A DNA stretch of 64,000 nucleotides. Origin: Lithodes maja. Taxonomy: Eukaryota > Arthropoda > Malacostraca > Decapoda > Lithodidae. Below, one piece after another: positions 39,070 to 48,738 of this stretch; within the stretch, counting starts at the first letter, position 1, and the number at the start of each line of letters is the position of its first letter. The notes under the pieces are model-generated. The model ran no database searches, had not been told where the DNA came from, and worked only from the letters and a program-made list of their open reading frames with translations. The stretch is taken from NCBI GenBank assembly GCA_037953745.1, contig JBAKBP010000676.1, forward strand, positions 124,001 through 188,000. Direction: 5' to 3'. The translations under genes and the position numbers were made by a program.

Positions 39070-42000
39070 AGTATCCCCCGCCCACGATGGGCTCGGCGGG
39101 GGACGCCATAACTAGTCGCACTGCCCCCATTTATTACATGGCCAAAATCAAGGACATTCCTGTCCGCTTGCTAATTGACACGGGAGCTGCCAAGTCATGT
39201 TTGTTCAAATCTTACTATGAAAAACATCCCCGACGATTTGGCCCTTTGTTAAACACCAAAACAGAACTCATCTCAGCTGCTGATACTTACTTAAATCTCC
39301 TAGGAGACACTTTACCCCTATCAGTAACCATTCCTGGCCCCCATGCTTGTTGTTATCACACATTTACAGTATTTTCCTCCAACTGTAAACATTATGATGG
39401 TTTCCTTGGACTTGACCTCCTTCAAAAACTAGAGGCCCAGATTGACTGCGGCCAAAGGCTGATCTCATTCAAAAATAAATTCCAGCCCAAAGCCTCTGAC
39501 AAACCAATCACACAGAAACCCATTCACAAAAAGAAAAAACAACCTCCTCCTCAACAAACCCTGATTCGGGGTTACCAAGTTGCAGCTAGCACTAAGGTGA
39601 CTCCTAAAACCTCCCCTTGCCCCGAGATCTCTCAAAACCTCACTCAATTCAGTAAAAAAATGCCTCAACAAACGAAAGAAGACAAGTCCAAGCAACTCCC
39701 CCTCGGTAATCCCCTCAATTCTCGTAACTCTGTCCAGAATAAATCCTCCCATGTTTTCAGGACAGACTCTGAGATAGGTAACCCTAATTCTATCCAATGT
39801 TTATGTACACATGTTTCCAGAGAAAATGCCGACCGATGTACCCAATGTTTCCCCCATGCCCCCAGAAATGTTAACAACCCCAAATCAATACACCAGTCCT
39901 ACACCAATAACCCATGTTCTACACCTAATTTTTTTCCCACCAACCCTCCGCAGTCCCCCCAGCAAATCCCGTTTTCTAACTCGCTCCCCTCTCACCCTTC
40001 TGAACCGCCCGCACGCGCCTGTAACCCCCCCCTCACGCGTGACTCCCCCCAAAGTGATTTCCCCCCCCTCATGCGTACCGAACACCTGCTCACCAGTCGG
40101 TCCCCCACCATCATGAGCCCAACCAAACTTTCAACCTCCACCAATTCCCACCAACAAAATTTCCCTTGTGACCGTTTTCAGTCAGTAGCTCCCTTCCACC
40201 CCCCCACAATTCACACCCCTAATCAACTTCAAAACCCCACACTTGACTCACCCCCTCATGACAGACAAACCCACCAACCCCAGATAACCTCTAAACAAAC
40301 AGTTACTGCCACCGACAACGCTCCCCCCACCAACCCTCCGCAGTCCCTCCAACAAATCCCGTTTTCTAACCCCCTCACACCGCGCCCCACTGATCCTCTC
40401 ACACGCGCCGTTAATTCCCCCCTCACGCGTGACCCCCACCAAAGTGACCTTGCCCCCCTTATAAGTACCAAGCACCTGCTCACCAGTCAGTCCCCCACCA
40501 TCATTAGCCCAGCGGTAGTTCAGGATAAATGCCAAATTCCCCCCCACCATCAAAAATGGGTGAACCTGCGGCCCATACCCCAAACTCACATGGTATTTTC
40601 CCCCACTAACACATCCCCCAACCCCCATCGCTACCTCTTACAACCCGCCATCATTCCCGCTCGTATCAACCACATTCTCGTGGCTAATATCTCAGAGGAA
40701 CCCCTGACATTACCGAAAGGTCTCATTATAGGAGACCTCGAAACTTTCGATGACCTCCCCATACATTGTAACGACACCCCTACCAGCCTCCAATTGCCCC
40801 CTCTTCCTGAGACACTATCTGACCACCAAAAGAACGGCATGTACAACCTACTGCTGGAATTCAGTGACGTCTTTGCCCAACAACCCACCGAAATCGGACA
40901 GACGGATGTAGAACAACACATCATTAACACCACAGGCCCCCCCATACGACAACCATCCCGTAGAAAGAACCCCATACAACGTCAGGAAGAGGAACGCCAA
41001 GTCCAGGAAATGTTAGAGGCCGGGATTGCCACCCCGTCCATTAGCCCCTGGTCTTCCCCTGTTGTCTTAGTCAAAAAGAAAGATGGGACAACTCGTTTTT
41101 GCGTCGATTACAGGAGGTTAAATGACATAACCATTAAAGACGCTACGCCCTTACCCCGCATAGACGATTCCCTTGACTCCCTATACGGATCCAAATGGTT
41201 CACTACCCTCGACTTGCAAGCAGGGTATTGGCAAGTGCCTATCAAGGCCGAGGACCAACAGAAAACAGCATTTTCCACTAGTGGTGGCCATCACTATGAA
41301 TTTAACGTCCTACCTTTTGGCCTCTGTAACGGACCCGCCACTTTCTCCCGTTTGATGGAAACGGTATTACATGGCCTAACCTGGGAAACCTGCCTAGCCT
41401 ATCTGGACGATATTATTGTGTACTCTCCAACCTGGGAAGAACACCTCTTCAGGTTGAGACAAGTCCTGCAAAGAATCCGAGCCGCCGGGTTGAAATTAAA
41501 ACCCTCAAAGTGCGTGATTGCCCGGAATAAGGTAGATTTTCTCGGACACGTGATATCTGAACATGGTATTGCGCCAGACCCAAAGAAACTTCAAGCCATA
41601 CAAAACCAAACCCCACCCACCACGGTTAAAGGAATACGTTCGTTTCTAGGTTTAGCCACGTACTACAGACGTTTCGTCCCCCACTTTGCCACCATAGCCA
41701 GACCCCTCCACCAACTTACCCACAAAGACACCCCGTTCGCCTGGACACCTGAAAGAGACCTCGCGTTTAACACTTTGAAGCAAAAGCTAATCCAAGCCCC
41801 TATCGTCGTTTTCCCTGACTACCAGAAACCTTTCCGTCTTTATACCGACGTATCTCTGTACGCCATAGGTGCCGTATTATCTCAAATCAGAGATGGAAAG
41901 GAACATGTGATAGCGTATGCCAGCTGCACACTCACCCCACCCCAACAAAATTACGCAGCCACCAAGAGAGAGTGCTTAGGGATCATTTGGGCACTCAGCC

Positions 42001-45000
42001 ACTTCCGGTCATTTGTGTTGGGCGCAAAACTCGAAATAATTACCGACCATCAATCTTTACAATGGCTGCGTAGGTGCGAAACCAACTCAGCCATTTTGGT
42101 ACGTTGGAGAGAGACCCTAGAGGACTACGACTTTACCATACAATATCGTCCCGGCAAACTCCATACTAATGCAGACGCCCTGTCACGTTTGCCAGTACCA
42201 AAAGACCCCCCCACCAACCTGGCCGCCTTACAAAACACTCAATTGGTATCTACCCCCACCTCCCAACAGAATGCCCCCCCAGCCCCCTCCCTAATTCAAT
42301 CTTGGGAAGCACGAATCAGACCCCCCTGGATACCGTTAAACGTCTTCAGGAGACTGACTCGCTGGGGAGATCAACTTGCCACAGACACTGGGCACATAAT
42401 CTTGGACCCCACCATAGCCCACGACTACATGATTGCCATCCACGAGGGAAACGGCATACACCTTGGACAAAAGAAAATGTTAAAGATCTTCACAGACCAA
42501 TACTGGACCCCCAACCCCTCCAAAATTGCACAACGAGTGACAGAATCCTGCAAACCGTGTTTATTGGGAAAGGATAGATCACGCACCCCAGGCCCAGCTG
42601 GTACCATTTCTGCCAACAAACCGTTCCAAGTCCTATCCCTCGACATCATGGGCCCGTTCCCTTCTTACGCTGGCAACCGCTATATCGTCACATTTGTAGA
42701 CGTATATTCAAAATTTCTAATAGCCTGCCCAGTTAAAGACCACACAGCCACCACAGTCGCCACACTGCTTGCCACCGAAGTGTTCCCTATATTCGGCCTT
42801 CCCCTTGCTCTTCTATCGGACAATGCCCCCGAGTTTAGTGGACACGTTTGGCAACAATTCACCCAACAATGCGGTATCAAGATTAAACACTCATCCCCGT
42901 ACTGGCCTCAAGGAAATGCTATCTGCGAACGCAGCCATCGCACCATCAACAACCAGTTACGTACAAGAATGATTGCTCTTAATACCTTAGACTGGCCATC
43001 ACAACTAAAGATGATACAGTGGGGTATGAACACCTGTCCTCGGGAAGACGGTATTTCCCCTCATGAACGTGTTTACGGTGTACCACCCCTGTTACTGCCA
43101 TTCCACCACCACGCTCACCTTCCCTCCACCACCTCCACAATTGACCCATTGCAACATCTGCAAAACACCCTCCATACCGCCCAGATCTGTCAAGACACCA
43201 AAACTGATAACATCGATGACAAAAACCCTTTCGCCATCCATGACACCGTAATGATAGCCAACCTCCCTATCACCAACAAGTTAGGCCCTCGCTATGTCGG
43301 ACCCTACACCGTAATACAAGTCCCAAATGCCTTTCAAGTCACCATCGACTATCACGGCGTAACTCGCACGCTCCGAACTAGATTCGTCCGAGCGTTTAAA
43401 CCCCTAAAGCCACAAGACATTACCCCACCCCACACGTCCGACCCTAAATTAAACACCCCTACTCACCCCCTCACTCAGGCTACAAATATTCCCATGCAAA
43501 CACCTAAGGACCTAAGCCCTCCAACACCGAACCGACAAATCTTTTCTCACCATACCCCCCCAACTAACCTCCACAAACCCCAAGCCCCCAATATCACACC
43601 CTCTTCCACCATGACACCTTCCTTCACTTCTGATATTCAAGTTCCTCCCCAACTTATCCAAGTACAAAAACCTCCACCCACAACCCCGACCACAACAGAA
43701 ACCCTCCCGTCTAGCCCTGACATACCTCCACCAGGCACCACAGTGAGAAAACCACCACACCCACCCCAAACCAAGTACACCCCCAACCGCACCACACAAT
43801 CTACCTCAGTAACCTCACGCTACAACTTACGCCCACGACAAACATCGTTTAAAACCTCCAGAAAACACACCCTACTAACCAAGTTCCGTAGGGCTGCCAG
43901 ACCACTACCCTCCTCCTCCTCCTCCTCCTCCTCCTCCTCCTCCTCTTCTTCGTCTTTGTCGAATTCTCCCCCACAAAGGGAAAGAAGACGAATAATCACC
44001 AGCAAATCACCAACCTCATCAAACGACACACGCCCCTACCCCCAACCCTCCAACTTAAATCTACACTCCTTACCCACCCGTCTAGCCCCCCCCGCATCCG
44101 CCCCTTTCCCCTCCACGATCCCCACCACCCCACCCACACACCGACCAACCTCCTCATCTCACCGAACCCCCAACCAACCCCCCCCTAAGAAAACCCCCCC
44201 CAAAATCACCCCCGAGAAAACCCCCGCATGTCAGTTACCTATAAAACGTGCTTCCCCTCACTATAAAACATCGTCGAGCGACTCAAGTCCCACGACAAAA
44301 ACCTACCTTCCCACCAGGACCGCCAGAGGTAGAATAATCAACAGACCCATCAGATTTAAAGACAGCGATACAAAAATAACACCCCGTTCTGACACTAAGG
44401 ACCCAAGCCACACAACACACACACCCCCTCCTTCCCACACACCTCCTTCACCCCCCTTACCTAAACCGATTGTGCGCATTGCCTCACTATATATTCCCAA
44501 CCTACAACATCGCCCAAGAAAACCAAATAAAAACCAGACTCACATTCCCCCTTCATCCCCAGCTCTGTTGTCACGCGCGAATCCCCTTTCGGTAAATAAC
44601 CCATTCACCACACTAAACAGACTTCCTGTCAATCCCACACACCTCACTCCGACCCCCACGGGGGAAAGCTACAAACCATTCATACGAAAGGTTAAAGTAA
44701 AGACCCCCACTGGACACTTGGCCCGTGTACCACACCCACACCAAGCCCGGGCAGCTGCCCGCCACAACACAGAGGACACATTCTTACAGGTATACATTGA
44801 CCTGCAAAAGAAACCTGACCGTCGCTCTCGTGTTTGGTGGAACTTTCTAAATACCCTGGAAATGACTCACCATCACTATGCTTCTTTTAACTTCACCCTT
44901 GAGGCTCGAGGACGAGCCTATAATGAAGGAGAGGGAAGTAAAATGCCCCAGAACAAGAAGCCCACCACAGAAGCCACGAGCGAACACCACACAGAAACAC

Positions 45001-45113
45001 CCGGAAGAAAGGTCCACAGAACGAAAGGACCAGCTGACCGAGCCAGCCATTTCAGACAGGCCCAAGCCCGCAGGGCTAAGCAGCTCATGGCCACACCTTG
45101 TTACCTTTTCTAA
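38973..45113 (+). CDS. pol: Pol polyprotein of the giant gypsy element with long C-terminal extension
   Basis: Domains in order by residue: aspartic protease LLIDTGAAKSC (about 65-75); a Pro/Ser/Thr-rich linker (about 180-600); RT (about 670-860, SPWSSPVVLVKKKDGT, FCVDYRRLN, catalytic YLDDIIVYS about 810); RNase H (LYTDVSLYAIG about 955, ITDHQSLQWL); integrase zinc finger (H..H..C..C, about 1150-1200); integrase core with D in LSLDIMGPF (about 1221), D in LSDNAPEF (about 1280) and E in NAICERSHR (about 1315); and GPY/F-like GPRYVGPYTVIQV. A Pro/Thr/Ser-rich tail of over 500 residues follows, including poly-Ser from a TCC run. The last 57 codons lie in the 3' LTR. The frame is -1 to gag and begins at GTG with no good ATG, so it is probably made by frameshifting. 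All catalytic motifs look intact. Confidence 0.9.
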   Translation: MGTRGRNCPPYHDLRRYRGNPGRGKYRPPGFLKYPPPTMGSAGDAITSRTAPIYYMAKIKDIPVRLLIDTGAAKSCLFKSYYEKHPRRFGPLLNTKTELISAADTYLNLLGDTLPLSVTIPGPHACCYHTFTVFSSNCKHYDGFLGLDLLQKLEAQIDCGQRLISFKNKFQPKASDKPITQKPIHKKKKQPPPQQTLIRGYQVAASTKVTPKTSPCPEISQNLTQFSKKMPQQTKEDKSKQLPLGNPLNSRNSVQNKSSHVFRTDSEIGNPNSIQCLCTHVSRENADRCTQCFPHAPRNVNNPKSIHQSYTNNPCSTPNFFPTNPPQSPQQIPFSNSLPSHPSEPPARACNPPLTRDSPQSDFPPLMRTEHLLTSRSPTIMSPTKLSTSTNSHQQNFPCDRFQSVAPFHPPTIHTPNQLQNPTLDSPPHDRQTHQPQITSKQTVTATDNAPPTNPPQSLQQIPFSNPLTPRPTDPLTRAVNSPLTRDPHQSDLAPLISTKHLLTSQSPTIISPAVVQDKCQIPPHHQKWVNLRPIPQTHMVFSPTNTSPNPHRYLLQPAIIPARINHILVANISEEPLTLPKGLIIGDLETFDDLPIHCNDTPTSLQLPPLPETLSDHQKNGMYNLLLEFSDVFAQQPTEIGQTDVEQHIINTTGPPIRQPSRRKNPIQRQEEERQVQEMLEAGIATPSISPWSSPVVLVKKKDGTTRFCVDYRRLNDITIKDATPLPRIDDSLDSLYGSKWFTTLDLQAGYWQVPIKAEDQQKTAFSTSGGHHYEFNVLPFGLCNGPATFSRLMETVLHGLTWETCLAYLDDIIVYSPTWEEHLFRLRQVLQRIRAAGLKLKPSKCVIARNKVDFLGHVISEHGIAPDPKKLQAIQNQTPPTTVKGIRSFLGLATYYRRFVPHFATIARPLHQLTHKDTPFAWTPERDLAFNTLKQKLIQAPIVVFPDYQKPFRLYTDVSLYAIGAVLSQIRDGKEHVIAYASCTLTPPQQNYAATKRECLGIIWALSHFRSFVLGAKLEIITDHQSLQWLRRCETNSAILVRWRETLEDYDFTIQYRPGKLHTNADALSRLPVPKDPPTNLAALQNTQLVSTPTSQQNAPPAPSLIQSWEARIRPPWIPLNVFRRLTRWGDQLATDTGHIILDPTIAHDYMIAIHEGNGIHLGQKKMLKIFTDQYWTPNPSKIAQRVTESCKPCLLGKDRSRTPGPAGTISANKPFQVLSLDIMGPFPSYAGNRYIVTFVDVYSKFLIACPVKDHTATTVATLLATEVFPIFGLPLALLSDNAPEFSGHVWQQFTQQCGIKIKHSSPYWPQGNAICERSHRTINNQLRTRMIALNTLDWPSQLKMIQWGMNTCPREDGISPHERVYGVPPLLLPFHHHAHLPSTTSTIDPLQHLQNTLHTAQICQDTKTDNIDDKNPFAIHDTVMIANLPITNKLGPRYVGPYTVIQVPNAFQVTIDYHGVTRTLRTRFVRAFKPLKPQDITPPHTSDPKLNTPTHPLTQATNIPMQTPKDLSPPTPNRQIFSHHTPPTNLHKPQAPNITPSSTMTPSFTSDIQVPPQLIQVQKPPPTTPTTTETLPSSPDIPPPGTTVRKPPHPPQTKYTPNRTTQSTSVTSRYNLRPRQTSFKTSRKHTLLTKFRRAARPLPSSSSSSSSSSSSSSSLSNSPPQRERRRIITSKSPTSSNDTRPYPQPSNLNLHSLPTRLAPPASAPFPSTIPTTPPTHRPTSSSHRTPNQPPPKKTPPKITPEKTPACQLPIKRASPHYKTSSSDSSPTTKTYLPTRTARGRIINRPIRFKDSDTKITPRSDTKDPSHTTHTPPPSHTPPSPPLPKPIVRIASLYIPNLQHRPRKPNKNQTHIPPSSPALLSRANPLSVNNPFTTLNRLPVNPTHLTPTPTGESYKPFIRKVKVKTPTGHLARVPHPHQARAAARHNTEDTFLQVYIDLQKKPDRRSRVWWNFLNTLEMTHHHYASFNFTLEARGRAYNEGEGSKMPQNKKPTTEATSEHHTETPGRKVHRTKGPADRASHFRQAQARRAKQLMATPCYLF
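44925..44938 (+). other. Polypurine tract of the giant gypsy element
   Basis: GAAGGAGAGGGAAG immediately precedes the first base shared by both LTRs (44939). That favours TAAAATG, rather than the TG five bases on, as the LTR start. It is the expected primer for plus-strand synthesis. Confidence 0.7.
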
Positions 45114-48100
45114 ACTGACCATTTTTCCACACCTCACGTACACTAACCCCCTCGTGTCCTACACTCCTAACTACAAAGATGATGAACAGGAATATACATT
45201 CATATTAAAAACAACCATGCCCTGTCCCGACGTTGAGCCAATGCCAACACATCAGACAGCCATAATATTTATGTATGTTCTTACATCCGAGAAGTAGATT
45301 TTATATATATCTTAGAAGTTAAAACACCCACGTTTGTTCCTAGACCTCTTATATCATTTTCCATGACTAGTATAGATATATGTAACCCGTGCCCACTGCC
45401 CAGTCGCCCCTTGCATTTGTTCCTCTAGTAACTAAGTCTATAATATTAACTGCCACCAGCATTGATACGACATGGCGGCACTGTCCTTGCTACAAAGATG
45501 ATGAACAGGAATATACATTCATATTAAAAACAACCATGCCCTGTCCCGACGTTGAGCCAATGCCAACACATCAGACAGCCATAATATTTATGTATGTTCT
45601 TACATCCGAGAAGTAGATTTTATATATATTTTAGAAGTTAAAACACCCACGATTGTCCCTAGACCTCTTCTATCATTTTCCATGACGAGTATAGATATAT
45701 GTAACCCGTGCTCAGTCGCCCCTTGCATTGTTCCTCTAGTAACTAAGTCTATAATATTAACTGCCACCAGCATTGATACGACATAGCGGCACTGTCCTTG
45801 CTACAAAGATGATGAACAGGAATATACATTCATATTAAAAACAACCATGCCCTGTCCCGACGTTGAGCCAATGCCAACACATCAGACAGCCATAATTATA
45901 TCTATGTATGTTCTTGCATCCGAGAAGTAGATGTTATATATTTTAGAAGTTAAAACACCCACGATTGTCCCTAGACCTCTTATATCATTTTCCAGGACGA
46001 GTATAGATATATGTAACCCGTGCTCAGTCGCCCCTTGCATTGTTCCTCTAGTAACTAAGTATTAATATTAACATTCCCTAACATCTTGTCTTGCCAGACT
46101 AAGCTTTATGAAGACCCATCGCCCCATAAATCTATGTATGCAATCCTTAGGTTAAGTATTTTTATCCGCCATTGTGTTCACCTTTTTCCATTTACTTTCC
46201 ACAATTGTCATACGTCTTCCCCTTGCCTCCTTCGTATCCACAGCCCACACTACGCCAATTTACTTCGTGTCTTACACCTCTTACCCCAACCAGAGATTGT
46301 ATAAGATAACCTGGTTACCAGTATCTGTCATAAGTACCCCGAAACAATAACTAAGTACCCCTACGAACTGCCGCTTTTGTTGGTATTTATATTTATATTT
46401 AATAGAAAACGCAGTTCCCAGGACCAACTAATAGTATCCATAACCCTCGGACTAATCACATAACTCTATCTTTTCCAGACTCATATACCACCCCATAGTT
46501 GCATTCCCCGGTAGCATATTTTGGCTAACGTATTCTACTGCCTTTTCAAACTTTCCATATCAAGTGTAGCCTAATGCCACCCCCACGCCCAGGGACCTTA
46601 GGGGCAAAATTTCCCTGTAGCCCTTGAACTCTCCCCCCCTCTCAGTAAGAATTCCCGCGCTTCTCGACTCTTGTCCGACCTAGCCTCTCTCTCATACCTC
46701 TTGAAGATCCTTGAATTGTCCGTTGCTAACGCTCTCCAACCTTTTATATATATACTCCTATCCAGCCTACCTTCACTTAGTAGGCCAGAACAACATTAGA
46801 ACTTTACTAGCCCCTTGCATGCCATCTATTCTCTTACAACACATTCACAACCCTGCACCCAATGGTCGTCGGTGCGAGGCTAGCCGCCCCGCCAGTTACT
46901 AACTTCTATTGCCATACTTCCAGATAAATGTGGCAGAGTTAGCAACCCAGTCTCCACCACATCCAGCAAACTCTACAATTAACAACCAGCCGAGTAAAAC
47001 CAGCTAGCTAAGGCACCTTCGGTTTTGGTATTAAAGACACCCACATCTGTCTCATACACAGAGGGTTATTATAAACACTGGTGATATGGCAAGCCCCTAG
47101 CCACAGCCGCCGGACGACGATCACAGAGAGAGTGCGCCCAGCTCCCCCTTTTGGCCCACCCGAGGAGGGAGACCCCCACCCCCGCGGAGGTATACCTGGC
47201 CCCTGTTTTGACTTTCGAGTCATTGCCAGGTAGCACAGGAATTCTTCCTATCAATGAACTAACCATGAATGACTAACACCTTTACTAACCTCTATTAACT
47301 CACAATAAACCATTTACCTTTCTTGCATGCTCTGATCACTAAATTAACACCTCAGATATACCATAGAATGAAGATTGAACAATCTAGAGAGACGTGCCTA
47401 TCACAGCTGTCCCCATCCTCCTCGCAAAGTAGATCCAGTCTCTCTCCCCTAATTACGTCCAGTATAGCCAAAATAGTACCTCTTACTAAGGCTCAGTTAT
47501 ATGAAATATAAAGGCTTTCCTATAGCCCTGTGCCACAACAGTAAATACCATCTTACCTAGTCTCCATTTCTATTGAGAGCTCAATTAAGTTCATAAGACT
47601 CGAGATCCCTACTGTCTACAGGGTCCAGAACCGAGCCTATAAATCTAACTCCCGCCCCCAGTCAAATCAGTTGAAAGCTAGACACCAACCAGTGGTCACT
47701 ACCCTGCAGTTTACCTCTAGCTCTGCCTTGTGTTGTTCCGGAGTTGAGAGATTCCAGATCCGGCAGACTCCGTGGCAGAGAAGACTGATAGAAGCATCTG
47801 TCCATGTACAAGTCCTAACGTGCACCTTATAACCTTCACACAAATTCGTGGGTATATAAGTGTGTAGCCAGCAACGATCATCAAGAGATCCGACTTGAGA
47901 ACTTCCTACATTTTGGACCATCTGGACGGCCGAGGAACCAGTCGTTAGCCCCCAACATCACCGGAAGCAAGATAACCAGGACCAGATCTACCCATACTAT
48001 TCAAGATTCATGTTGCTAGTACTAAGTGTTATAGTACTAGCTTGATACTCACTTATTAACTTTCTATAAAGTGGCTAAGACCTTGTCCAGCGCAATTCAT

Positions 48101-48728
48101 ATTTAACCATTCCATTTGGGACGTACTAAGCGATCAGTGCTCTTTAATTAACAGGCGACTTTGACTCTCGTAATTACCTTATTCAGATATTCAAACTCTA
48201 GTAATATCTAACGTCGCCCACTGATTTGTGTTCTACGTATTTCTGCTTCAAGAATATCAAACTTAGTTCAGTACCCCCATGAGGTTACTAGAGATTGCCG
48301 TGTTCTACAATACGCGTGTCTAATCCTAACTGTGAGCTGCTACTTGGGCACGCGACCAGCCAGCAAGAGGTCAAATCAGTGACATTGAATTATACGAATA
48401 TATTGAGGTCTTCCAGTAAAAATATAAACTTGCTAATTAAACCAGTGATCAGAAGATTATACCTGAACGTTGGAAGTGGGAGACTAGGCTCCATCCAGAT
48501 CCGCTAATGCTAGCAGTTCCCTTCTATCATTTGTTTTGTGCGAATATAACTATCTTTCTATGCTCTTTATTTCTTTACTTAAATAAACGTAAACTTGTGT
48601 CGTGTTACCGTGTGTTTATTTTGTGTTCTCTATTCCTCATACCTTGTATTGTGCATGCAGCCTTCTATACCCAGTCATTCAGAACTCACATTACCCAAGT
48701 TAAACCTGTAGAAAAACAGGGCATAACA
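44939..48728 (+). repeat. 3' LTR of the giant gypsy element
   Basis: Base-for-base copy of the 5' LTR at offset 10,673, including the tandem repeats (45170-46066), TATATAAG (47853-47860) and AATAAA (48582-48587). The pol frame runs 57 codons into it before its stop. Confidence 0.88.
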
Positions 48729-48738
48729 TTGGTGACAG

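Larger units (their letters stand above)
34266..48728 (+). mobile_element. Giant, very young Ty3/gypsy LTR retrotransposon (14.5 kb)
   Basis: Two LTRs of about 3.79 kb (34266-38055 and 44939-48728) lie at a constant offset of 10,673 with no differences at any stretch I compared. They flank a 6.9-kb interior with a tRNA-Leu-type primer site, gag, a pol frame and a polypurine tract. pol order is protease-RT-RNase H-integrase, which makes it Ty3/gypsy. LTR identity implies recent integration. I see no target-site duplication: the left flank is the palindromic-core array, and the right flank (TTGGTGACAGC...) resembles another primer site rather than that array. Confidence 0.9.

Noticed and set aside
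39465..44500. Minus-strand frames opposite the giant pol gene, including a poly-Glu run
   Set aside because: They mirror the Pro/Ser-rich coding strand (the TCC run reads as GGA on the other strand) and have no domains.
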